Assembly: GCF_021389935.1 (NCBI RefSeq)
Contig: NZ_CP089979.1
Span: 1,159,001 to 1,223,000, forward strand
Direction of reading: 5' to 3'
Length of the DNA stretch: 64,000 nt
Origin: Fulvivirga ligni
GTDB lineage: Bacteria; Bacteroidota; Bacteroidia; Cytophagales; Cyclobacteriaceae
Shown here: in pieces, positions 17,122 through 24,436 of the stretch
How the letters are laid out: each line of letters opens with the position of its first letter
Position numbering within the stretch: position 1 is the stretch's first letter
Made by a program: the position numbers and the translations under genes
Notes under the pieces: generated by a model
Seen by the model: the letters and a program-made list of their open reading frames with translations, nothing else
Database searches by the model: none
What the model was told of the DNA's origin: nothing

Positions 17122-20100
17122 TTAAAACTGTAATTTGAGATTGAAGCCGTAGTTTCTGGTAGATGGCAATGAGCCAGCAGTATAACCTTGCAAGTTACCT
17201 GCGCCTAAACCAGATTCTGGATCAGCATGAGGTAGGTTTTTATGTATAATCCATAGGTTAGATCCTACAGCGCTTAAGGTTATTCCATTGAAAGGAAGCT
17301 TTGTTAGCATACCATCAGGTAGACTATATGATAGAGCCACTTCTCTTAACTTTACATAGCTGGCGTCATAAACAAAAGCTTTATCAGGAAGTCCTCTTCT
17401 GTAACCAAAAGCTCCATATCTATCTGCTTGTATTCTGGTTTCGTTAGGGCTTCCATCACCATTTACGCCATCATTAATGAACCCGCCGCCATCTTCGAGG
17501 GTATTTCTTACAGGATTGCCCAAATCATTGATGAAAACTGTTTCTTCATACAGCCCTGTAGCAAGGCCATAATACTGGTCTAAAGAGAATATACTTCCTC
17601 CTTTTTGCACATCTATTAAGAAACTGAGTCTAAGGTTTTTGTAGCTAAAGCTGTTATTTAAACCTGCCTGCCATTCCGGGTTGGCATTACCAATAACATG
17701 ATCTGACTTATCCGTTTTGATATACTCACCGCTAATATCATTCACCAGCTTGCCGCCATTTTCATGGTAAGTGTAGTCTGTGCCATAAATTACTCCGTAA
17801 GGTTCTCCTACAGTAGCGTTAATGGTTACACCACCCTGGAATGAGCCTAACTGCAGATTAGTTAATCCCTCAGTAAGGGAAAGTACTTTGTTTCGGTTCT
17901 TGGTCCAGTTTAAGTTAACATCCCACTGAAAGTCTCCAGCTTTTATTGGTGTTCCAAATAATGATAATTCAATACCTTTATTTTCAACCTCTCCAGAGTT
18001 GATCACCTTATACAAATAACCAGTACTTTCAGATACCCTAACTGGCAAAATCTGATCTACAGTATTGGTTTTGTAAACGCCCAGGTCAAAGCCGAGCCTT
18101 CTGTTAAAGAAGCTCATTTCAAGGCCTGCTTCTAAGCTTTTAGTAGTTTCAGGTTTAAGGTCAGGATTCTTTTTGGTGTCTGCTACTGAGGCATTAGGTC
18201 CATTTAGCGCCGTAAGCACAACATAAGTGTCGTTGATTTGATCGAAGCCAGCACTATTTCCTGCCTCAGCATAGTTTACTCTAACTTTTCCGAATGATAA
18301 CCATGGCTGGTTGAGCATTTCTGAGAAAACAAAGCTAGTTGCCACAGAAGGGTAATAGAAGGTATTATGATCTTCAGGGAGCGTAGAAGAATGGTCTCTT
18401 CTCAATGTAGCATCCAGGAATAACATACCATTGTACCCTAAAGAAACGCTTCCATAAAGGCCATCTACACCAATTTTTGAATCTACTTCTTTAGGTAATG
18501 GTAGAGGGTCCACACTGTTCTGAAGAGAATAGAGTTTTTCTATGTTCAGGCCTCCATTGGTAGCTGAGAAAATAGACTGGTAATTGGTTCTTCTGGAGTT
18601 GAAACCTAAAACACTTTTGATATTGAATTTTTCAGATAGATCTTTCTGAATGTTCAGCATTAGATCATAGTTGTATTCACTAAATACGATATCCCTTCTT
18701 TGGTAGCCAGACCCTACATCTATCCTGTTGATACTTCCATCTTGTCCTGAGCCGATACCAAAATCGCTAGGTACGCTACCAATGGCTCTTCTCTCCTCTT
18801 GCAAAGCTGAATAGGTATCTCCTGCAACCCGGCCGTAGATGTTAAGCCAGTCAGTGAGATCGTAGCTCAGCGCCATATTACCAATAAACCTTTTACGAGT
18901 ATCATTCTGATAGTTTTCATAACGAGTCCAGTAAGGGTTATCCCAGAAAATAGGTACTTGATCATCACTAGCAGCCCAGTTCCATGTAACATTTCTACCG
19001 GTTGATTTATAGGCTTGTTCCAATGCTTTTATATCTACATTGGTCTGCCACCATTGTCTCCACATACCAGTGATATTGTCACCATATCCGGTAGAGTTTC
19101 TGCCTAATGCATCTGTTTTGATGAAATTACCAAAAGCCGATGCCGTAAGTTTATCCGTTACTTTAGAAGATACATTAAGTGAAAAGTTGTTTCTTTCCAG
19201 CGAGCTGTTGGGGAGAATTCCCGTTTGGTCAAAGTTGGTGTAAGAAAATCTATACGAACCATTTTCATTGGTTTTACCTATGGAAAGTGTGTTGTTATAA
19301 GTAACGCCTGTTTCAAAGAATTCGATAGGGCCATTATCAGCAGCTTTCCATGGTGTTTTCTTTAAATAATTTGGAGATTCTGAATCCAGAGCATCCCACT
19401 GAAACACCATCAGGTTAGGATCAAAGGGAGCGCCATATGAGGCATCTTCATAAAAAGGAACAAGCAAATCATCAGTGCCATCTCCATCGAGGTCTTCTAC
19501 GTCCCAATAACTTTCAGGGCCACTATAATAATGGCCATAGCCAGCACCGTATTGTGTCTGGTATTTTGGGAAAGTAGTTTTATCTACCTTGCTAAAGGTT
19601 ACACCAGAATTGATAGCAATATCTAAGCCTCCATTGGCCTTTTTTGATCCTTTTTTAGTGGTAATCATAATCACCCCATTAGCAGCTCTGGATCCATAAA
19701 GGGCACTTGCAGCAGCTCCTTTCAGTACGTTAATGGACTCAATGTTATCTGGGTTGATATCTGCAGCGGCATTACCATAATCATAACCTGCTCCTGACTG
19801 TTCCTGATCACGACTATTAGAGATATTATTGCTGATAGGCACACCATCAATCACAAAAAGTGCCTGGTTGTTTCCAGTAAGGGAAGTGTTACCACGGATA
19901 ACAATATTAGTAGAGCCACCCATATTGGTAGTTCTTTTAATATTTACACCAGCTACTTTTCCAGATAGTGAATTTACAAAGTTGTCAGTCTGTACAGTAT
20001 TAACTTTGTCACCGCTAACTTCCTGAGTTGAATAACCCAACGATCTTTTTTCTCTCGAAATACCTAAAGCGGTAACCACTACTTCACTAAGTTCGGTAAT

Positions 20101-20388
20101 GTCAGAGTTCATTTGTACATCGATTACTGTTTGTGAACCGATATCTACTTTCTGAGTCTGTAATCCTACAAAAGAAAAGATGAGTGTTTTAGCAGAGCCA
20201 GGTACGGATAATGAATAGTTGCCGTCTACATCTGTTACTGTACCGTTACCAGTACCTTCTATGATAACGTTAACGCCGGGTAGACTTTCACCATCTTCTG
20301 CACTGGTTACTTTACCTGTTATTTGTGTTTGGGCAAAGAGGGTAAAGGAACACATGCAGAGGCACATGAATAGTAATAGTTTCCTCAT
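17122..20388 (-). CDS. SusC/RagA-type TonB-linked outer-membrane protein
   Basis: TonB-dependent transporter of 1088 aa. Signal peptide at residues 1-20 (ending LFAQ), CarboxypepD_reg-like domain at about 22-105 (ITGKVTSAEDGESLPGVNV), TonB box-like EVVVTALGISREKRS, the plug with SLTGNNQALFVIDGVPI and VLKGAAASALYGSRAANGV, then a 22-strand barrel ending in a terminal aromatic (LKLQF). Works with the SusD-like lipoprotein downstream to import a nutrient over the outer membrane, powered by TonB-ExbBD. No SusR, hybrid two-component sensor or ECF sigma/anti-sigma pair is adjacent, so its regulator is not visible here. Confidence 0.93.
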   Translation of the reverse strand: MRKLLLFMCLCMCSFTLFAQTQITGKVTSAEDGESLPGVNVIIEGTGNGTVTDVDGNYSLSVPGSAKTLIFSFVGLQTQKVDIGSQTVIDVQMNSDITELSEVVVTALGISREKRSLGYSTQEVSGDKVNTVQTDNFVNSLSGKVAGVNIKRTTNMGGSTNIVIRGNTSLTGNNQALFVIDGVPISNNISNSRDQEQSGAGYDYGNAAADINPDNIESINVLKGAAASALYGSRAANGVIMITTKKGSKKANGGLDIAINSGVTFSKVDKTTFPKYQTQYGAGYGHYYSGPESYWDVEDLDGDGTDDLLVPFYEDASYGAPFDPNLMVFQWDALDSESPNYLKKTPWKAADNGPIEFFETGVTYNNTLSIGKTNENGSYRFSYTNFDQTGILPNSSLERNNFSLNVSSKVTDKLTASAFGNFIKTDALGRNSTGYGDNITGMWRQWWQTNVDIKALEQAYKSTGRNVTWNWAASDDQVPIFWDNPYWTRYENYQNDTRKRFIGNMALSYDLTDWLNIYGRVAGDTYSALQEERRAIGSVPSDFGIGSGQDGSINRIDVGSGYQRRDIVFSEYNYDLMLNIQKDLSEKFNIKSVLGFNSRRTNYQSIFSATNGGLNIEKLYSLQNSVDPLPLPKEVDSKIGVDGLYGSVSLGYNGMLFLDATLRRDHSSTLPEDHNTFYYPSVATSFVFSEMLNQPWLSFGKVRVNYAEAGNSAGFDQINDTYVVLTALNGPNASVADTKKNPDLKPETTKSLEAGLEMSFFNRRLGFDLGVYKTNTVDQILPVRVSESTGYLYKVINSGEVENKGIELSLFGTPIKAGDFQWDVNLNWTKNRNKVLSLTEGLTNLQLGSFQGGVTINATVGEPYGVIYGTDYTYHENGGKLVNDISGEYIKTDKSDHVIGNANPEWQAGLNNSFSYKNLRLSFLIDVQKGGSIFSLDQYYGLATGLYEETVFINDLGNPVRNTLEDGGGFINDGVNGDGSPNETRIQADRYGAFGYRRGLPDKAFVYDASYVKLREVALSYSLPDGMLTKLPFNGITLSAVGSNLWIIHKNLPHADPESGLGAGNLQGYTAGSLPSTRNYGFNLKLQF

Positions 20389-20483
20389 AATAAGTTGATT
20401 TAGTTAATTAATTATTAAGCACACCTTGTGCTGGTGTTAAGGTAATTGCTTATTAAAAGGAATGATACACGTATACAGGGGGG

Positions 20484-20514
20484 TGATTTTATCGCAAATA
20501 GGAGGATAAAATCA
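20484..20514. repeat. Inverted repeat upstream of the SusC gene
   Basis: A perfect 10-bp inverted repeat (20484-20493 and 20505-20514, 11-nt loop) is followed on the plus strand by seven T and preceded by a run of six G. It sits about 95-125 bp upstream of the SusC start and downstream of msrC. It could be an msrC terminator or an operator for the transporter pair; the plus-strand T-run fits neither gene direction well. Confidence 0.5.
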
Positions 20515-20539
20515 TTTTTTTGGGGCAAAAGGGTGATTG

Positions 20540-20561
20540 TCTACCATTGACAGATGGTAGA
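20540..20561 (-). terminator. Hairpin downstream of msrC
   Basis: A perfect 8-bp stem (TCTACCAT at 20540-20547, ATGGTAGA at 20554-20561) with a 6-nt loop lies 31 bp beyond the msrC stop. The following minus-strand sequence is not T-rich, so it could be a weak terminator or a regulatory palindrome for the SusC gene. Confidence 0.4.
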
Positions 20562-20592
20562 AAGTATCATGAAATCTTAATATATAATTGAG

Positions 20593-21075
20593 TTAAATCT
20601 TCTCTTCTATGAGGGAGATGATCTGCTGTAGAAATTCCTTATCGGTTTCGTCGAAGTCATTGACTTTGTCACTGTCTACATCCAGTATAAGGAATACTTC
20701 ATTGTCTTTAAAGGCAGGCAAAACAATCTCTGATTTGGATTCGGAGCTACAAGCGATGTGGCCAGGGAATTCATCTACGTTGGGCACTAATAAAGTTTCC
20801 TTTTTCTCCCAGGTGGTACCACAAACACCCTTGCCTTTTCTGATTCTCGTACAGGCAATGGGGCCCTGAAATGGACCTAAAACAAGTTCATCATTTTTAA
20901 CCAAATAGAAGCCTACCCAAAAAAAGTCCATACCAAACTTCAGAGCGGCAGATATATTGGCCAGGTTGGCTGTGAGGTCATCCTCACCCATAATCAGGCC
21001 TTGAATCTGAGGAATGAGGTCTTTGTATTTCTCCTGCTTGCTAGCGCTTTTATTTACGATAAGTTCTTCAGCCAT
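20593..21075 (-). CDS. msrC: Free methionine-R-sulfoxide reductase (GAF domain)
   Basis: Reduces free methionine-(R)-sulfoxide, part of oxidative damage repair. The 160-aa protein is a single GAF domain with the family motifs FQGPIACTRI, GKGVCGTTW and FPGHIACSSESKSEIVLP. Cys75, Cys85 and Cys109 keep exactly the 10- and 24-residue spacing of the three catalytic cysteines known in this family. The start overlaps the end of ribD by 8 bp, indicating cotranscription and translational coupling. Confidence 0.92.
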   Translation of the reverse strand: MAEELIVNKSASKQEKYKDLIPQIQGLIMGEDDLTANLANISAALKFGMDFFWVGFYLVKNDELVLGPFQGPIACTRIRKGKGVCGTTWEKKETLLVPNVDEFPGHIACSSESKSEIVLPAFKDNEVFLILDVDSDKVNDFDETDKEFLQQIISLIEEKI

Positions 21076-22099
21076 TTTTCAGGTTTTTAAAAATGAGCAG
21101 CTGGTCTTCTGCTACTTGTTGTGTTTCTACTAAACCGTTAATTGCAGGTGCTGCTATGCCTTCCTCAAACTGTTGTGGAGAGATGAAAACTAAAGCTTCA
21201 TTCCAAAGCCCTTTTTCTATAAAGTTGTTTAATAAAAGAGAGCCGCCTTCTACAATTAAGCTGTGCAAATTTCGGTCATAGAGATCATGGAGTAAAGCTT
21301 CTAAGAAATTATTTTCATCGAGCTGTACAAAAGTTAAATGATGGTTTTCCTCATCCTTCATTAAATTATAACATATGGTAGGCTGGCTGCCATCAAACAG
21401 AGCCAGCTCTTTATCAAGTCTGAGTCTTTTGTCTATGACTATCCTTACAGGATTTCTGCCTTCCCAGCTACGAACATTGAGCTTTGGATTATCATGCTCC
21501 ACGGTATTGGTGCCTACCATTATAGCGTCTTCCTCAGACCGCCACTTGTGCACCATCTTCCGACTGCTTTCATTGCTTATCCACTTAGAATCGTAGTTTT
21601 TTCTGGCTACAAATCCGTCTTGCGTTTGGGCCCATTTTAGAATAATGTAGGGGCGTTTGTGTTTTAAGGTAGTAAAGAATCTCTTGTTAACTTCCCAGCC
21701 TTTATCTTCTAAGATTCCCGTAATTACTTCTATACCAGCATCTTCTAGTTTTTTCACTCCTTTCCCTCCTACCAGAGGGTTGCTGTCAATATTGGCGATC
21801 ACTACTCGCTTTACTTTATGCTTCACTAATAGATCGGCACAAGGTGGCGTTTTGCCAAAATGAGAACAAGGTTCCAGAGTAACATAAACGGTAGCTTCGG
21901 GAAGTAAGGACTGATCTTTAACACTATTAATGGCATTGACTTCAGCATGAGCCTCGCCATATTTTTTATGCCACCCTTCTCCAATTATTTTATCATTATG
22001 CACTATAACGCAGCCTACCATAGGATTTGGACTTACATGACCTAGTCCGTTTGCTGCTAAATCAAATGCACGGGTAATATATTGTTCGTCTTTATTCAT
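21068..22099 (-). CDS. ribD: Bifunctional riboflavin biosynthesis deaminase/reductase
   Basis: Catalyses two steps of riboflavin synthesis: deamination of the pyrimidine, then NADPH-dependent reduction of the ribosyl chain. From the ATG at 22099 the protein has 343 aa. The deaminase domain (about 1-145) has SPNPMVGCVIV, the zinc ligands HAEVNA and EPCSHFGKTPPCADLL. The reductase domain (about 147-343) has RPYIILKWAQTQDGF and SLIVEGGSLLLNNF. A longer reading frame extends 27 codons upstream but overlaps the putative prmC promoter and lacks family similarity. Divergent from prmC. Confidence 0.93.
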   Translation of the reverse strand: MNKDEQYITRAFDLAANGLGHVSPNPMVGCVIVHNDKIIGEGWHKKYGEAHAEVNAINSVKDQSLLPEATVYVTLEPCSHFGKTPPCADLLVKHKVKRVVIANIDSNPLVGGKGVKKLEDAGIEVITGILEDKGWEVNKRFFTTLKHKRPYIILKWAQTQDGFVARKNYDSKWISNESSRKMVHKWRSEEDAIMVGTNTVEHDNPKLNVRSWEGRNPVRIVIDKRLRLDKELALFDGSQPTICYNLMKDEENHHLTFVQLDENNFLEALLHDLYDRNLHSLIVEGGSLLLNNFIEKGLWNEALVFISPQQFEEGIAAPAINGLVETQQVAEDQLLIFKNLKNG

Positions 22100-22107
22100 T
22101 AGATTTG
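22100..22107 (+). promoter_or_regulatory. Putative -7 promoter element for prmC
   Basis: TAGATTTG (TAnnTTTG) lies 46 nt before the ATG at 22153. A start at this element makes the upstream in-frame ATG-like start at 22105 untenable for prmC. It abuts the divergent ribD start. Confidence 0.45.
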
Positions 22108-22152
22108 CTCTGGCTTTACAATGATAAACAAACTCTTCCGCATTATATAACC

Positions 22153-23037
22153 ATGTCAGAAAGCAGTCCAGACTCGTCAAAAAAGCTACTCCAATATATT
22201 ATTCAAGAAATAACCATAGATGAAGCTCCTGAGGAGATTTCGAGTATTGCTCATATGGTTTTGGAAGATCTGTTTGATATCAACAAAACGGAGATCATTC
22301 TGGATAGGTCTGTGAATTTTTCCAAAGAAAAGGAGAAAGCTCTGAAGCAAATGCTGAAGCGGATCAATGATCATGAGCCTATTCAATACATTTTAGGTGA
22401 GGCTGAATTTTATGGCCGAAAATTTAATGTGGGCCCAGGGGTACTCATCCCGAGATCAGAGACAGAAGAGCTCATTCAGCTGATTGTTAATGAGAATAAA
22501 GGTAAGAAGATTCGTTTCCTTGATATTGGTACAGGAACGGGATGTATACCAATTACACTGACCAAAGAACTCCGTGAAGTAAGGGCCAACGCCATAGATT
22601 TTGACCCTAGGGTGATAAAAATCGCTCGTAAAAATGCTGAGAGGTATGAAGTGCCAGTGGAATTTCTTTTGATTGATATACTAAAAGAGCCGATTCCTCT
22701 AACCGGGCTTGATGTCATAATTAGCAACCCTCCTTACGTATTGGAGAGCGAGAAGGTAGATATGAAAAGCAATGTACTTGATTATGAGCCACATACTGCT
22801 CTTTTTGTGGAGGATAGCGACCCTTTAATTTTTTATAGAAGAATAGCTGAGCTATCTAAACAGGCGTTGAAAGAAGGAGGAAGTTTATACTTCGAGATCA
22901 ATGAAAGGTACGGCGAAGAAGTACAAATGCTGTTGGAAGTAATGGATTATACCCACGTAGAGGTAGTAAAAGATATCCATGGAAAGGATCGAATAGTGAG
23001 AGCTACTAATTCTGTAGATGTGGGAGGGCTTGATTAA
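22153..23037 (+). CDS. prmC: Release factor glutamine methyltransferase
   Basis: Methylates the GGQ glutamine of peptide-chain release factors using S-adenosylmethionine. The 294-aa protein has an N-terminal helical domain and a Rossmann methyltransferase domain with FLDIGTGTGCIPI (motif I, about residue 120) and the substrate-binding SNPPYV motif. The start at 22153 follows the promoter element; an earlier in-frame start would add 16 residues without family similarity. The 3' end overlaps the convergent gene by 4 bp. Confidence 0.93.
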   Translation: MSESSPDSSKKLLQYIIQEITIDEAPEEISSIAHMVLEDLFDINKTEIILDRSVNFSKEKEKALKQMLKRINDHEPIQYILGEAEFYGRKFNVGPGVLIPRSETEELIQLIVNENKGKKIRFLDIGTGTGCIPITLTKELREVRANAIDFDPRVIKIARKNAERYEVPVEFLLIDILKEPIPLTGLDVIISNPPYVLESEKVDMKSNVLDYEPHTALFVEDSDPLIFYRRIAELSKQALKEGGSLYFEINERYGEEVQMLLEVMDYTHVEVVKDIHGKDRIVRATNSVDVGGLD

Positions 23038-23627
23038 AGCCGCTCACCTATCCAGAAAACTTCCGGACTAGTTATCTCTATTATGCCTGCAGAAGCGGTG
23101 ATTATTTTTTGATCATCAACCTTTTCGAAATCGCCTTTTATTTGAAGGGAAGATCCTGCAAGCTGTAATTCATGCTTCTCCTTTAACCATTTGCTAAACC
23201 TACCAGATTTGAATAATGACCACATGTTGTCACCATCAGACCAGTTCAGGTTCAGTGAAGTATAATTTGTAATAGTCATCATGCTGTCCTTACTGATGGG
23301 GCCGATGATATGAGCTGCAGGATATTTGGAATATCCTAAAAAGCTAATGGCCTCACTAATAATCGATGATTCTAAGGCTTCAAAGCCCAGTATCTTCACG
23401 GGCTGTTGAAATTCCAGAAGTTGAAAGATGTTTTTTTGATCCTCATTCTTGCAGATGACCACATCTACTTTTATTTGATTTTTAATCAGCCAGGGCAAGG
23501 CGTCCTGAGAGGAAATCACGGTTGGGCTCCACTCTAGCAGCTGTTGGACATGCTCCAGATTATCAATGGCTTCGTTAATAATGAGTGCCGGCTCCTGATC
23601 GTCTCGTACTATGTGGTGAGAAGACAT
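23034..23627 (-). CDS. Thiamine-pyrophosphokinase-like protein, probably catalytically altered
   Basis: A 197-aa soluble protein. The opening (SSHHIVRDDQEPALII..., then QVDVVIC-type strand) resembles the N-terminal nucleotide-binding half of thiamine pyrophosphokinases. The Asp-rich metal-binding motif (usual form GDFDS after the PD strand) is replaced by CKNEDQK, so normal kinase activity is doubtful. The second half has short beta-rich stretches that could match the thiamine-binding domain. The assignment is tentative. The start overlaps the stop of the DUF2520 gene by 1 nt, so it belongs to the same minus-strand run that starts with wzz/ccm. Confidence 0.55.
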   Translation of the reverse strand: MSSHHIVRDDQEPALIINEAIDNLEHVQQLLEWSPTVISSQDALPWLIKNQIKVDVVICKNEDQKNIFQLLEFQQPVKILGFEALESSIISEAISFLGYSKYPAAHIIGPISKDSMMTITNYTSLNLNWSDGDNMWSLFKSGRFSKWLKEKHELQLAGSSLQIKGDFEKVDDQKIITASAGIIEITSPEVFWIGERL

Positions 23628-24418
23628 TATTCTTTGGGATAGGTATCGATAATGTGTTGTGAAACAAGTTTGTACAATTCAGAAAGCTCTTCATTACCAT
23701 CAAGATATTCCATGTGCTTATCAAGAGTTTCAAAATCATGGCGAACAGCTGGGCCGGTCTGCGCATTTTCTGGTCCTATTTCCATGGCCTTAGATACTGT
23801 CTCTATCACTAATGGATGGAGTAGGTCAAAATCCATTTTTTTACTTTTAAGAATATCAGAAGCTATTTTAAAAAAATGGTTAGTGAAATTACAGGCAAAT
23901 ACTGCGGCTATGTGTAGAGAGCGACGATCCGCTGAATCAACTGTATAAACTTTCTTGCTAATGGAATCCGCGAGCTCTATTAGCACGTTGCGGGTAAACT
24001 TGTTTTCTGCTTCCACGCAAATAGGTAGATTACTGAAGTCTATCTTTTTGCTTTTAGAGAAAGTTTGAAGTGGGTAGAATACCCCAATGTTTTCTCCTGC
24101 AGTATAAGAAAGCGTACTCATAGGTTGAGCCCCAGATGTGTGAGCTATAATAGCGTTATCTGGTAACACTATTTCCTGTGCTATTTCCGATATGGCATCA
24201 TCAGAAACCGCTACAATGAAGATTTGTGAAGCGCTGGAAGAGAAGTCAAGATCTGTTTTAAGTTCAGCCTGGTATAACCTTCCTATCAGGGCTTTAGCAT
24301 TTTTTGTAGAGCGGCTGTATACTTCTCTTACTGGAAAACCTGCGTTATCTAGTGCTGGTGCTAAATGCCAGGCCACATTCCCGGCTCCGATGAAAGTAAC
24401 ATACTGCTGGTGTGCCAT
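23627..24418 (-). CDS. Rossmann-like and DUF2520 domain oxidoreductase
   Basis: A 263-aa protein with an N-terminal NAD(P)-binding fold (VTFIGAGNVAWHLAPAL, glycine motif at residues 11-14) like that of F420/NADP-dependent oxidoreductases, and a C-terminal helical DUF2520 domain (DRRSLHIAAVFACNFTNH near residue 170, then LLHPLVIETV). The family resembles ketopantoate and 6-phosphogluconate dehydrogenase-type enzymes; its reaction is not established. It lies 18 bp downstream of ccmF and overlaps the following gene by 1 nt. Confidence 0.85.
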   Translation of the reverse strand: MAHQQYVTFIGAGNVAWHLAPALDNAGFPVREVYSRSTKNAKALIGRLYQAELKTDLDFSSSASQIFIVAVSDDAISEIAQEIVLPDNAIIAHTSGAQPMSTLSYTAGENIGVFYPLQTFSKSKKIDFSNLPICVEAENKFTRNVLIELADSISKKVYTVDSADRRSLHIAAVFACNFTNHFFKIASDILKSKKMDFDLLHPLVIETVSKAMEIGPENAQTGPAVRHDFETLDKHMEYLDGNEELSELYKLVSQHIIDTYPKE

Positions 24419-24436
24419 AGGCTCTGGAAAAGGGAA

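Noticed and set aside
15541-20388. Polysaccharide utilisation locus
   Set aside because: Only SusC and SusD are present; there is no glycoside hydrolase, lyase or sensor, so a glycan substrate cannot be claimed.
22100-22180. N-terminal extension of ribD overlapping prmC
   Set aside because: No family similarity upstream of the ATG at 22099, and it would run through the divergent prmC promoter and start.
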